Source: JASLDZ01 sp038226305 (lineage in GTDB: Bacteria; Pseudomonadota; Alphaproteobacteria; Caulobacterales; Caulobacteraceae). From it: DNA of 64,000 bases. Location: positions 1-64,000 of the forward strand of contig JBBRQN010000010.1 of assembly GCA_038226305.1 (NCBI GenBank), given 5' to 3'. This document shows, in pieces, positions 28,930 to 38,606 of this stretch. The translations under genes and the position numbers were made by a program. The notes below the pieces were generated by a model. The model saw only the letters and a program-made list of their open reading frames with translations. It did no database searches and had not been told where the DNA came from. Positions within the stretch are counted from its first letter, which is position 1. Each line of letters opens with the position of its first letter.

Positions 28930-30411
28930 ATGACGCTCCGGGCGTTCCGGCTTTGGAGGCTTCCGCGCGCGACCGCGGCCCTGCTCGGTTGCGGCTTCAT
29001 CGCCGCGACCCTGAGCGCGTGCGCGCCAGACCTCGGCCCAAGCCCGACCCTAAAGCCCCTGGCGAACTACGCTTCGGCGCAGAGTCTGGCCGCGCCGTCC
29101 ACCGACTGGCCGACCGACACCTGGTGGACCGCCTACAACGACCCCACGCTCAACGCCCTGGAAACCCAGGCCCTGTCCGGCGCGCCCGATCTCGCCATCG
29201 CAGCCGCTCGGGTGCGCCAGGCGCAGGCGACGGTGGAACAGGCCAACGGCTATCGCCTGCCGACGTTGGGCGTGAGCGCCAGTTCGCAGACCACCAAGCA
29301 GAGCCTGAACGAGGGCTTCCCCACCCTGTTCAAGAGCTTCATCCCCGCCGGCTATCACACCCAGACGCGAGCGGCGGCCGACCTGAACTGGAACCTCGAC
29401 TTCTTCGGGGCCGAGCGTAACCGGGCCAAGGCAGCAGACTCCGCCCTTCTGGCGGCCCGCGCCGAACTTGCCGCCGCCCGCCTGCAACTCTCGACAACCG
29501 TGGCCGGAGCCTATGCCGAGCTGGCCCGGCTGTATGCCGACCGCGACGCCGCCGCCGAGGCGGTGCGCATCCGCGGCGCGACGCTGGACCTCGTGGGCCG
29601 CCGCCTCGCCAACGGCCTCGAAACCCGGGGAGAGCTGGCACAGGCGCAAGGGGGCGTGCCGCAGTCGCAGCAGGAGGTCGACGCCCTCGACCGCGCCATC
29701 GTGGTGCAGCGTCACGCCATGGCCGCGCTCCTCGGCCTCGGCCCTGACGACGGGCTGAAGATCCCGCGCCCCATCGCCCTCGGGGCTCGCGCTTTCGGGC
29801 TCCCCGCCACCGTGCAGGTGGACCTCGTCGGCCGCCGGCCTGACCTCACGGCCGCCCGCCTGCGGGTGCAGGCCGCCGCCCGCCGGGTGAAGGGGGCCAA
29901 GGCCGACTACTATCCGAACATCTCGCTTTCGGGCGACTACGGACTGGCCTCGCTCGGCATCGACAAGTTCATCCAGACGCCGGACTCGATCATCGGCGCC
30001 ATCGGCCCGGCCCTGCGGCTGCCGATCTTCAACCGCTCGCAGCTCAACGCCGCCTATCGCGGCCGTCGCGGCGAGTACGACGAGGCGGTGGCCACCTACG
30101 ACAAGACCCTGTCGAACGCCTTGCGCGACGTAGCCGACGCCGCCGCCGGCGTGAAGTCGCTGCAGACCGAACTGGCCGACGCCCGCTCCGCCCTCGCTTC
30201 AAGCGAGGAGGCCTATCGCATCTCCAAGCTGCGCTACACCGGCGGGCTGTCGCCCTACCTGAACGTGCTGACCGCCGAGACGGCGCTGATCGTGCAGCGC
30301 CGGGCGGTGGCAGACCTTGAAGGTCAGGCCGCCGGTCTCGATGTCACCCTCGTGCGGTCGTTGGGCGGGGGCTATCTCGATGCCCCGGCCGTGCGCACCG
30401 CTTCCCGCTAA
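28930..30411 (+). CDS. Outer-membrane efflux lipoprotein (NodT/OprM type)
   Basis: A 493-residue TolC-like outer-membrane factor. The signal peptide ends in a lipobox (ATLSAC, Cys about residue 31). DTWWTAYNDPTLNALETQAL and the two long repeats with helical hairpins (LAIAAARVRQAQATVEQANGY; GRRPDLTAARLRVQAAARRV) are typical of the family. The ATG at 28930 lies 8 bp after GAGGG; the ATG at 28924 is too close to it. It is the first gene of an efflux operon with an adaptor and a DHA2 pump, forming a tripartite exporter. Confidence 0.92.
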   Translation: MTLRAFRLWRLPRATAALLGCGFIAATLSACAPDLGPSPTLKPLANYASAQSLAAPSTDWPTDTWWTAYNDPTLNALETQALSGAPDLAIAAARVRQAQATVEQANGYRLPTLGVSASSQTTKQSLNEGFPTLFKSFIPAGYHTQTRAAADLNWNLDFFGAERNRAKAADSALLAARAELAAARLQLSTTVAGAYAELARLYADRDAAAEAVRIRGATLDLVGRRLANGLETRGELAQAQGGVPQSQQEVDALDRAIVVQRHAMAALLGLGPDDGLKIPRPIALGARAFGLPATVQVDLVGRRPDLTAARLRVQAAARRVKGAKADYYPNISLSGDYGLASLGIDKFIQTPDSIIGAIGPALRLPIFNRSQLNAAYRGRRGEYDEAVATYDKTLSNALRDVADAAAGVKSLQTELADARSALASSEEAYRISKLRYTGGLSPYLNVLTAETALIVQRRAVADLEGQAAGLDVTLVRSLGGGYLDAPAVRTASR

Positions 30412-30433
30412 GACCCGTCCAGGACCTTCCCCC

Positions 30434-31753
30434 ATGGCCGACGACATCTCCGCCCGTCCCCGCCCCACCGCCGCGGCTGCCGCCCAGGCCGAGGCCCAGA
30501 CCCGCGCCGTTTCCGAGCCGCCGATGAACCCGACGGCTGGCTCCGCCGAAGCGCCGTCGAGCCCCGGCCCGCGCCCGGTCGAACAGCCTGCGCCCGCCCC
30601 GGCTGCGGCGGCCCCTGCGGCTGCCGCCAAGCCCAAGAGCAACACCCGTGCGCGCCTGTTTACGGGCCTGGGTGCCGCGGTGCTGATCGGCGGCCTGATC
30701 TACGGCGGCTACTATGTGCTGGTGGCCTCGCACTTCGTCTCGACCGACGACGCCTACGTGGCCGCAGACACCGCACAGGTGACGCCGCAGGTCTCAGGAC
30801 AGGTGCAGGAGGTTCGCGTCTCCGACACGCAGTCCGTGAAGGCTGGTGACGTGCTGGTGGTCATCGACCCCGCCGATGCCAAGCTCGCCGAAGCGCAGGC
30901 CGAGGCGGAATACAGCCGGGCGATCAGGCGGGTGAAGCAGAACTTCGCCACCAACGGCGCCCTCGACGCCCAGGTCGCCGCCCGCGACGCCGATGTCGCC
31001 CGCGCCAAGGCCCAGCTCGCCGCGGCCGTTTCGGACGTGGAGCGCACCCAGCTTGAACTCAAGCGCCGCCAGGCGCTGGCCGCTTCGGGCGCCGTGTCGG
31101 GAGAGGAGCTCTCCACCGCCCGGAGCGCTGCGCAGACCGCGCAAGCCAACCTCGACGCCACCAAGGCGGCTGGCGGGCAGGCGGTGGCCAATCGCGCCGT
31201 CGCCGTCAGCCAGGCCAAGGCCCAGGCCGCCCTGACCAACGGCGAGACGGTGGAAGGCAACCCCGAGGTGGTGGCCGCCAAGGCCATGCTCGACACCGCC
31301 AGGCTGAACCTCACCCGCACCGTGATCCGCGCCCCCATCGCCGGCGTCGTGGCCAAGCGGAACGTGCAGATGGGGCAGCGCATCGCCGTGGGCGCGCCGC
31401 TTCTCACCATTGCGCCGATCTCGCAGGCCTATGTGGATGCCAACTTCAAGGAAGTGCAGCTGCGCAAGGTGAAGCCCGGCCAGTCGGTCGAGCTGAAGAG
31501 CGACCTCTACGGCTCGAAGGTGAAGTTCCACGGCCACGTGCTGGGCTTCGCCGGGGGCACGGGCGCGGCCTTCGCGGTGATCCCTGCGCAGAACGCCACG
31601 GGTAACTGGATCAAGGTGGTGCAGCGCCTGCCGGTCCGCATCGCCCTCGATCCGAAAGAGCTGCAGGCACACCCACTGCGCGTCGGGTCGTCGATGGAGA
31701 CCAAGATCGACCTTCGCGGCGGCGACTCCCAGCGCGCCGGTGCCGGGGCGTAG
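30434..31753 (+). CDS. HlyD/EmrA-type membrane fusion protein
   Basis: A 439-residue periplasmic adaptor. A Pro/Ala-rich cytosolic N-terminus (about 80 residues, longer than usual) precedes one membrane helix (LFTGLGAAVLIGGLIYGGYYVLV). The lipoyl/barrel halves are seen as VSTDDAYVAADTAQVTPQVSGQV and IRAPIAGVVAKRNVQMGQRI, on either side of a long coiled coil (about residues 155-300). It links the DHA2 pump to the outer-membrane factor. It starts 22 bp after the lipoprotein gene. Confidence 0.92.
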   Translation: MADDISARPRPTAAAAAQAEAQTRAVSEPPMNPTAGSAEAPSSPGPRPVEQPAPAPAAAAPAAAAKPKSNTRARLFTGLGAAVLIGGLIYGGYYVLVASHFVSTDDAYVAADTAQVTPQVSGQVQEVRVSDTQSVKAGDVLVVIDPADAKLAEAQAEAEYSRAIRRVKQNFATNGALDAQVAARDADVARAKAQLAAAVSDVERTQLELKRRQALAASGAVSGEELSTARSAAQTAQANLDATKAAGGQAVANRAVAVSQAKAQAALTNGETVEGNPEVVAAKAMLDTARLNLTRTVIRAPIAGVVAKRNVQMGQRIAVGAPLLTIAPISQAYVDANFKEVQLRKVKPGQSVELKSDLYGSKVKFHGHVLGFAGGTGAAFAVIPAQNATGNWIKVVQRLPVRIALDPKELQAHPLRVGSSMETKIDLRGGDSQRAGAGA

Positions 31754-31759
31754 GTCGCG

Positions 31760-33397
31760 ATGAGCGCCACTCCTCCCGCCTCGGCTTCGGCAGGCGGCGG
31801 CGGGCCGGTTCCGTCGGCCGCCGCGGGCGAGGCTCCGCCGCCGTCGAGGCTTGCGGCCGTTAAGAGCGCCGTAGCCGACGCGCCGTTCACCGGCGCGCTC
31901 CTCTGGGGCACGGGCACGCTTCTGGCGCTCGCCAACTTCATGGCGGTGCTGGACACCACGATCACCAACGTCAGCGTGCCCAACATCGCGGGCGGGCTGG
32001 CGGTGAGCCCCTCGCAGGGCACCTGGACGATCACGAGTTATTCGGTGGCCGAGGCGATCACCGTTCCGCTCACCGGCTGGCTGGCAGCGCGCTTCGGTAC
32101 GGTGACCACCTTCTGCACGGCGGTGGTGCTGTTCGGCGTGTTCTCCTTCGCCTGCGGCTTCGCGCCGTCGCTCAGCACGCTCGTTTTCTTCCGCATCTGC
32201 CAGGGCTTGGCCGGGGGGCCGATGATCCCTCTGTCGCAGACGCTCCTGCTGCGCATCTTCCCCAAGCATCAGGCGGGGCAGGCCATCGCTCTGTGGAGCA
32301 TGACCACCGTGGTTGCCCCGATCGCCGGGCCGCTCCTGGGCGGTGCTCTGTGCGACAACATCGGCTGGCCGTGGATCTTCTACATCAACGTGCCGGTGGC
32401 CGCGGGCCTGGCCTATGCCGCCTGGTCGATCCTCAAGAAGCACGAGACGCCCGGCATCAAGGTCAAGGTGGATGCAGTGGGCCTCGGCCTCCTCGTCGTT
32501 TGGATCTCGTGTCTGCAGATCGCCCTCGACAAGGGCAAGGAGCTCGACTGGTTCAACTCCCCCCTGATCGGGGCGCTGGTCACCATCGCCATCATCGGCT
32601 TCGCGGCCTTCCTCATCTGGGAGCTGACCGAGAAGAACCCAGTGGTGAACCTGCGCGTCTTCCGACACCGGGGCTTCGCCACCGCCACAGCCGTGATGGC
32701 CATCTCGTTCGGGGGCTTCTTCGCGGCCAACGTGCTCCTGCCGCTCTGGATGCAGACCAACCTTGGCTACAACGCCACTTGGGCGGGGCGGGTGACGGCC
32801 TTCGGCGGGATCATGGCGGTGATCATGTCGCCCGTGGCCGGGCGCATGGTGGCCAAGGTCGATCCGCGCCTGATGATCGCCTGCGGCCTGGGCTGGATGG
32901 CCACCACCATGCTGTGGCGATCGGGCTTCGCCTCCAACGTGGATTTCTTCCATCTGATCGTGCCGCAGTTCCTGCAGGGCATCGGCGTGCCGTTCTTCTT
33001 CGTGCCCCTGATGACCCTGGGCACGGGCTCGCTGCCACCCGAGGAGATTCCCGCCGGGGCCGGACTGATCAGCTTCGTGCGGACCACGGCCGGTGCCTTC
33101 GGCGTGTCGTTGATCACCACCAAGTGGGAGGATGCGGGCGAGAGCGCCCGGGTCGCGCTTCTGAACCAGCGGGGCGGCGGCTATCAGGCGGGCGTCGACT
33201 CCCTGGTCGCGACGGGCCTGTCGCCGGAGGGGGCCTTGCGGCAGTTCGAGATGCTGCTGCAGACCCAGGCGGTGATGGTGGGCACCAACCAGATGTTCCT
33301 GGCTCTCGCGGCGTTCCTGTTCCTCGCCTGCGGCGTGGTGTGGATCGCCCCCCGCCCGGCCCGCCGGGCCATGCCTCCGGGCGGCGGCGGGCACTAG
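31760..33397 (+). CDS. DHA2-family (EmrB-type) MFS efflux pump
   Basis: A 545-residue, 14-helix exporter. ALANFMAVLDTTITNVSVPNI is helix 1 with motif D1, GWLAARFGTVTTF is motif A, RICQGLAGGPMIPLSQ lies in helix 4 and PIAGPLLGG is motif C. EmrB-type pumps work with an EmrA adaptor and an outer-membrane channel, and all three are here in one transcript. It starts 6 bp after the adaptor gene. Substrates of such pumps include hydrophobic acids, uncouplers and antibiotics; the true substrate is unknown. Confidence 0.93.
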   Translation: MSATPPASASAGGGGPVPSAAAGEAPPPSRLAAVKSAVADAPFTGALLWGTGTLLALANFMAVLDTTITNVSVPNIAGGLAVSPSQGTWTITSYSVAEAITVPLTGWLAARFGTVTTFCTAVVLFGVFSFACGFAPSLSTLVFFRICQGLAGGPMIPLSQTLLLRIFPKHQAGQAIALWSMTTVVAPIAGPLLGGALCDNIGWPWIFYINVPVAAGLAYAAWSILKKHETPGIKVKVDAVGLGLLVVWISCLQIALDKGKELDWFNSPLIGALVTIAIIGFAAFLIWELTEKNPVVNLRVFRHRGFATATAVMAISFGGFFAANVLLPLWMQTNLGYNATWAGRVTAFGGIMAVIMSPVAGRMVAKVDPRLMIACGLGWMATTMLWRSGFASNVDFFHLIVPQFLQGIGVPFFFVPLMTLGTGSLPPEEIPAGAGLISFVRTTAGAFGVSLITTKWEDAGESARVALLNQRGGGYQAGVDSLVATGLSPEGALRQFEMLLQTQAVMVGTNQMFLALAAFLFLACGVVWIAPRPARRAMPPGGGGH

Positions 33398-33404
33398 CCT
33401 TAAG

Positions 33405-33426
33405 GCAGTCGCTTCGCAGTCGCTTC
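33405..33426 (+). repeat. Two tandem copies of an 11-bp repeat
   Basis: GCAGTCGCTTC occurs twice without a gap in the 50-bp spacer before the oxygenase gene. One helical turn apart, it could be a binding site for a regulator or a simple duplication. Confidence 0.5.
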
Positions 33427-33447
33427 CGACCCCGCTAGAAGGTCGCC

Positions 33448-34380
33448 ATGAGTATTACGCCTGTTTCCTACCGGCTGTACGAAGCCGACTTCCCGCGGTT
33501 TGCAGAAGCACTGGGGGCCTCCTTCGAGCGCTACGGCTTCGCCGTGCTCTGCGATCACCCGGTGCCGCAGCCGCTGATCGACGAGGCCCTGGCCGACACA
33601 AAGGCGTTCTTCGCCCTGCCAACCGACGTGAAGCGGAAGTACCGCGTCGAGGGCGGCATGGGGCAGCGCGGCTACATCCCCTTCGGCATCGAGACCGCCA
33701 AGGGGGCCACGCACCACGACCTGAAGGAGTTCTGGCACGTGGGCCGGGACCTGCCAGCCGCCCACCGCTTCCGCGACCACATGCCGGAAAACGTCTGGCC
33801 CGATGCCGAGGTGCCCGGCTTCCACCCGCACTTGAAGGCGCTCTACGACGCCATCGACGGGCTGGGAAACCAGATGCTGCGCGCCATCGCCCGTCACCTG
33901 AAGCTGGACGACGGCTTCTTCGAACCCACCGTTGAGCAGGGCAACTCGATCCTGCGGCTCCTGCACTACCCGCCCGTGCCGGAGGATGGCCCGCACGTGC
34001 GGGCCGGCGCCCACGAGGACATCAACGTCATCACGCTCCTTCTGGGTGCGGAGGAGGCGGGGCTGGAGCTGAAGGAGAAGGACGGATCGTGGCTGCCGGT
34101 GAACCCGCCCGCGGGTTCCATCGTGGTCAACATCGGCGACATGCTGCAGCGGCTGACCAACCATCGCCTGCCTTCCACCAGCCACCGGGTGGTGAACCCT
34201 GCGCCAGAGCGCCGGGGCGTCCCACGCTACTCCACGCCGTTCTTCCTGCACTTCGCGTCTGACTACATGATCGAGACGCTGCCGCAGACGGTGGATACGG
34301 AGCATCCCGATCGCTACCCCGAGCCGATCACGGCCGATGGCTTCCTCAAGGAACGGCTGCGCGAGATCAAGCTGGCCTGA
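33448..34380 (+). CDS. Isopenicillin N synthase-like 2-oxoglutarate/Fe(II) dioxygenase
   Basis: A 310-residue oxygenase of the plant-type 2OG-Fe(II) group. YGFAVLCDHPVP begins the DIOX_N region; iron ligands are His and Asp in AGAHEDINVIT and His in STSHRVVNP, and RYSTPFFLHF carries the Arg that binds 2-oxoglutarate. These enzymes hydroxylate or desaturate small molecules. The gene follows the efflux operon by 50 bp, so the two could be co-transcribed, but no pathway is evident. Confidence 0.88.
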   Translation: MSITPVSYRLYEADFPRFAEALGASFERYGFAVLCDHPVPQPLIDEALADTKAFFALPTDVKRKYRVEGGMGQRGYIPFGIETAKGATHHDLKEFWHVGRDLPAAHRFRDHMPENVWPDAEVPGFHPHLKALYDAIDGLGNQMLRAIARHLKLDDGFFEPTVEQGNSILRLLHYPPVPEDGPHVRAGAHEDINVITLLLGAEEAGLELKEKDGSWLPVNPPAGSIVVNIGDMLQRLTNHRLPSTSHRVVNPAPERRGVPRYSTPFFLHFASDYMIETLPQTVDTEHPDRYPEPITADGFLKERLREIKLA

Positions 34381-34420
34381 GGCCCGGGCCTAAACACCAT
34401 CTTAGCCATATGGTTCGAAG

Positions 34421-36894
34421 GTGGGGGCGCAGCCCGGAGATCGAACCCTGCCCGCCGCGCCCCTTCCGCCCGACGAAGCCGAGCGCCTGCAGGCGCTGCA
34501 CACGCTCGACGTGCTGCGCGATGCTCCGCCCGAGGGGATGATCCGCGCCGCCCGGCTGGCGCAGACCATGTTCGCATCCGCCGCCGCCGCCGTGTGCTTC
34601 GTGTCCGAGGATACGCTGCACTACAAGGTCACGCTGGGTGTCGAACTGCCCAACGGCCTGTCGCGCCGCCTGTCTTTTTCCAACCACGCCCTGCATGCCG
34701 ACGGGGTGTTCTGGGTCGAGGACGCCCGGACCGACCCTCGCGTCAGCGACCTCGTGGCCACTGCACCCATAGCGATCGGCTTCTACGCCGGGGCCGCCCT
34801 TCGCGATCAGGGCCAGGCCGTAGGCGTGCTCTGCGTCTCGTCGGCCGAACCCCGTGCCTACGATGCGCGACTGGCCCAGGGCCTTGAGGATCTCGCAGGC
34901 CTGCTCAGCTCCAAGCTGGCCCTGCGCCGCAGCCTTGTTGAGGCGGCCGCCGCCCGAACCGCACGCCGCAGCGCCGAGCGGGTGTCCGGCGCCTACGTGG
35001 CGCACGCGCCCGTGGCGCTCGTCATGCTGGACCGTGACCTGAGATACCTCATGCCAGCCCGCGCTGGGCCGAGGACTATCGCCTGGGGGATCAGCCGCTG
35101 ATCGGGCGCGGGCACTACGAGGTGCTGCCGGGAACCCGCATCATCGCCGACGTGCACCAGAAGGCCCTGGCGGGAGAGACGATGCGGGGCGAGGCGGCGA
35201 TCGTTCGCCCCGACGGCACGACGCGGCACACCCGCTACGAAGTCGCCCCCTGGTGGACGGACGCCGACGAGGTGGGCGGGGTCATCATCTGCTCCCACGA
35301 CGTGACGGAGGTGGTGGAGGCCCGGCGGTCGGCGGAGCGGTCCGAAGGGCTGCTGCGCCAGGCGCTCGACATCTCCGGCACAGGCGTCTGGGAGATCGAC
35401 CTCACCGACAAGAGCCATTTCGCCACCGGACCGGCCATGCGGCTGTTCGGCCACGACGTGGATTTCAACCGGCTGATGTCGATCCACACCTTCGTGCACC
35501 CCGAGGATCGCGACTGGGTGCTGCTGGCCTGGCAGACCCATCTCGCGGTGGGCGCGCCCTACAACGTGGAACATCGCATCGAGTGCGAGGGCGGCGAGAT
35601 CGCCTGGGTGCATTCGAATGCCGAGGCCATCCGGCGGGCTGACGGGAAGATCGAACGGGTCGTCGGCGTGATGCGGGACATCACCGCCCGCAAGCTCGGC
35701 GACCTCGAACTGGCCGAGGCGACCCGCGCCGCCGAGGGCGCCAACAAGGCCAAGAGCGAATTCCTGGCCAACATGAGCCACGAATTGCGCACACCCCTGA
35801 ACGGCATCACCGGCGTGACGGGGGCGCTGGCCCGAACAATCCTCGACCCCGCCCAGCGCGAGATGGTGGAGCTGGTCGAGACCTCCGCGGAGTCCCTCTC
35901 GCGCCTCCTGTCGGATGTGCTGGATCTGGCGAGCGTCGAAGAACAGCGGCTCGAACTGATCTGCGAGCCCTTCGATCTGCAGGCCTTCGTGCTCAGCGTC
36001 GCCACTCTGTTCGGCTGGCGGGCGGCGGAGAAGGGCATCGGGTTCCGCTGCGAGGTGGACGAGTCCATCAGCGGGACCTATTCGGCCGACCCCACGCGGC
36101 TGCGGCAGATCCTGTCGAACCTGCTCTCCAACGCCGTGAAGTTCACGGACTCCGGCGACGTGTGCCTGCGCGTCGCGGCTGGCGCGGCGCCGGGCACCGT
36201 CGCCTTCATCGTCGAGGATACCGGAGTAGGCTTCACGCCCGCCCAGGCGGAACGGCTGTTCGAACGCTTCAGCCAGGCCGACGGATCGATCACGCGCCGG
36301 TTCGGCGGCACGGGCCTGGGTCTCGCGATCTCGCGGGCGCTGGCCCGCCGGATGGGGGGCGACCTGTCGGCGGCCGGGGCTCTGGGCGAAGGCGCGACCT
36401 TCACGCTGGAGCTTCCCCTGACGGCGATGCGCGCGACGGATCTCGCTTCCGTCGCGGAGGCTGTGCCGGAGGCTGTGGGTGCCGGTCGCGTGCGCGTGCT
36501 CCTGGCCGAGGATCACCCCGTGAACCGCAGGGTGGTCGAACTCATCCTCGGGTCCGCCGACGTGGACCTGGAGTCTGTGGAAAACGGGGCCGAGGCGCTG
36601 GAAGCCCTGCGGAGGCAGCGCTTCGACCTCGTGCTGATGGACATGCAGATGCCGGTGATGGACGGCCTCACCGCCATCCGGGCCCTGCGACGCTTCGAGG
36701 CGTCCACCGGGGTGGCGCGCACCCCCGTCATCGCCCTGACGGCTAACGCCCTGCCTGAGCACGCCGCCGCCTCCTTCGAGGCAGGCGCCGACGAACACAT
36801 GACCAAGCCCATCTCTGCACCCGGCCTGCTGCATGCCGTGGCCCGGATGACCGCGCCGACCCCCGTCCCAGCTCAGGCTGCCCTGGCGGGTTGA
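34421..36894 (+). pseudogene. GAF-PAS hybrid histidine kinase, split by a one-base frameshift
   Basis: Two consecutive frames make one sensor kinase. The first (34421-35101) holds a GAF domain (FASAAAAVCFVSEDTLHYKV) and the start of a PAS domain (APVALVMLDRDLRYL). The second frame continues the PAS as SPRWAEDYRLGDQPLIGRGH, then a second PAS (GTGVWEIDL to DITARK), HisKA (SEFLANMSHELRTPLNG), an ATPase domain and a receiver (LVLMDMQMPVMDG). The break is near 35048-35054: CTCATGCC would read CTC CAT GCC with one added C and restore a typical LHAS. It may be a real mutation, a homopolymer-type sequencing error, or a loss of signalling. It starts with GTG. Confidence 0.75.
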
Positions 36895-36939
36895 AGGGCG
36901 CGGGCCTGACGCTGAGGGCGCGGCCGCGCTCCGCCGTTC

Positions 36940-38505
36940 TCAGCCGGCGATGCGCAGGGCGGTGATCGATCCCGCGATGTTGGCGAAGGCGGCAGCCAGA
37001 TCCGAAGAACTCGCCACGTCGATGAACTTGTCGGGCGAGGTGGCGCAGGCCTGCAGCAGGCCCTTGATCGTGGTGTCCGTCACTTCCACCGGCACGGTGT
37101 AGATCACCACACCTGCTGCTTTCATGTTGGAACAGACCTTGGCCATGCGATCGTTCAGGGCCTGCGACGGATTCGAATAGCTTCCCCCGTCGGTGGAGAT
37201 GCGGTTCTGCCACTGATAGCCCAGCGCCGTGTAGAGCGAGTTGTCGGTGGCCGAGACCTGGCTGTTGTAACCCGACGAATAGGTGTTCTGGCCATCGGTG
37301 ACCAGCACCACGATCTTGATCACGCCCTTGGTGCCATAGGCGGCACCGTCGGCGAAGGGCAGGTTCGGCGACAACACGTGCCAGCCCCACATCAGCCCAA
37401 TGGGGATTTCCGTGTCGCCCACCGCGATCATCTGTTTCAGCTTGGTCTTGATGCTGGCCGTGTCCTTTGTCAGGCGCGACAGGGGCGCCATCTGGCAACT
37501 GGCGTTGGGGCCGAGGTTGTAGCCCGTCCACGCGCTCGTACCGCTGACGGCTTTGTTCGGCAGATATTTCAGCGCGTCGCCCTGCTTGGTCTGCCACGTC
37601 TTGTCCACCGCAAGATCGGGCAGGTAGTTGTTGGCATAGGCGTCGTAGTAGGTGTTCGACTTGTATTTGTCGTCGGGCTCGTCGGGCCAGAAGAACGGCG
37701 TGAACAGCGTGGCCGGGGTCGCGAGCGAGGGCGCGGTGTCCTGGATGTCGTAGGGCATCGGGCGGCTTTCGACGCAGCCACCCCAGCTGATCTTCATCTT
37801 GTCCAGCAGCAGGAAGCGATCGACGCCGGCCGTAGTGAAGATGTCCGAGGAATAGGGGCTGACGCCTGTCAGCCACGTCTGTCCGCGATTGCTCGCGCCG
37901 ATGTTCACGGTGGTGGAGAACGGCACGACGCCGATCTTCAGCACATCCGGATCGCTCGACTGGGCGGCGGAGGCGGCCAGGGTGTCCACCAACTGGTTGG
38001 AGGCGTCCTTCAGGCTCTGCAGCTTGTTGTCCTGCGACATGGAGCCGGTGTTGTCCAAGACCAGCGCCAGTTCCACGTGGCTGGTGCCGTATTTGATCGT
38101 GGCATGGCCCTTCACCGGCAGGCTCTGCACGCCCATCAGCCCGACGACGGCGCTGGGGATCACGACCGAGGCCGAAAGGTCGATCTGTCCGGCGGCGGTA
38201 TCGACGACCACCTGCGGCGTCACCGAGGGCAGGTTCTTGTCGCTGAGGTTGGCGGTCACCCAGTATTGGGCCGTCTGCTTCATGGTGGCGATGGGCGTGT
38301 TCGAGGGCAGTCGCCCCACCGCCAGGGCGGCAGCATCCAGGGCGTCCTGCAGGTTGTTGCGGGCCGAGACCACGCGCGAGACGTCGATCCCGACGCCCGC
38401 CGCCAGCACCAGCGGGATCGCCACGAGGGCGAAGATGGGCGCGATGGCCCCGCGCCGGTCACGCCCGAAGGCTGCAAGCTTCGCCTTGATCCCCGTGCCC
38501 GTCAT
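36940..38505 (-). CDS. TadE/TadG-like protein with von Willebrand A domain
   Basis: A 521-residue protein. The N-terminal DRRGAIAPIFALVAIPLVLAAGVGIDVSR is a TadE/G pilin-like helix used in Flp pilus assembly; a VWA domain follows, with MIDAS motif DNTGSMS near residue 145 and the second MIDAS loop VTDGQNTYSSG near residue 397. The central insert is rich in Tyr, Asp and Trp. No tad genes are adjacent, so it may be an orphan minor pilin or surface adhesin. The start could be GTG at 38526 instead of ATG at 38505. Confidence 0.85.
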   Translation of the reverse strand: MTGTGIKAKLAAFGRDRRGAIAPIFALVAIPLVLAAGVGIDVSRVVSARNNLQDALDAAALAVGRLPSNTPIATMKQTAQYWVTANLSDKNLPSVTPQVVVDTAAGQIDLSASVVIPSAVVGLMGVQSLPVKGHATIKYGTSHVELALVLDNTGSMSQDNKLQSLKDASNQLVDTLAASAAQSSDPDVLKIGVVPFSTTVNIGASNRGQTWLTGVSPYSSDIFTTAGVDRFLLLDKMKISWGGCVESRPMPYDIQDTAPSLATPATLFTPFFWPDEPDDKYKSNTYYDAYANNYLPDLAVDKTWQTKQGDALKYLPNKAVSGTSAWTGYNLGPNASCQMAPLSRLTKDTASIKTKLKQMIAVGDTEIPIGLMWGWHVLSPNLPFADGAAYGTKGVIKIVVLVTDGQNTYSSGYNSQVSATDNSLYTALGYQWQNRISTDGGSYSNPSQALNDRMAKVCSNMKAAGVVIYTVPVEVTDTTIKGLLQACATSPDKFIDVASSSDLAAAFANIAGSITALRIAG

Positions 38506-38606
38506 GTCGCTGGCGCCTACCGTCACCGCGGGCCGATGAAGCGCCCGCTCAGGCGAGAGAATGGCGGGCGGGGGTAAAGATTCCGCGCAGTGGCAGGGTT
38601 AAGGCC

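Noticed and set aside
30794..33394. Very long open frame (866 codons) on the minus strand
   Set aside because: It lies opposite the adaptor and pump genes, has a composition rich in His, Gly, Arg and Asp, no ribosome site and no motif; it is a by-product of GC-rich codon use.
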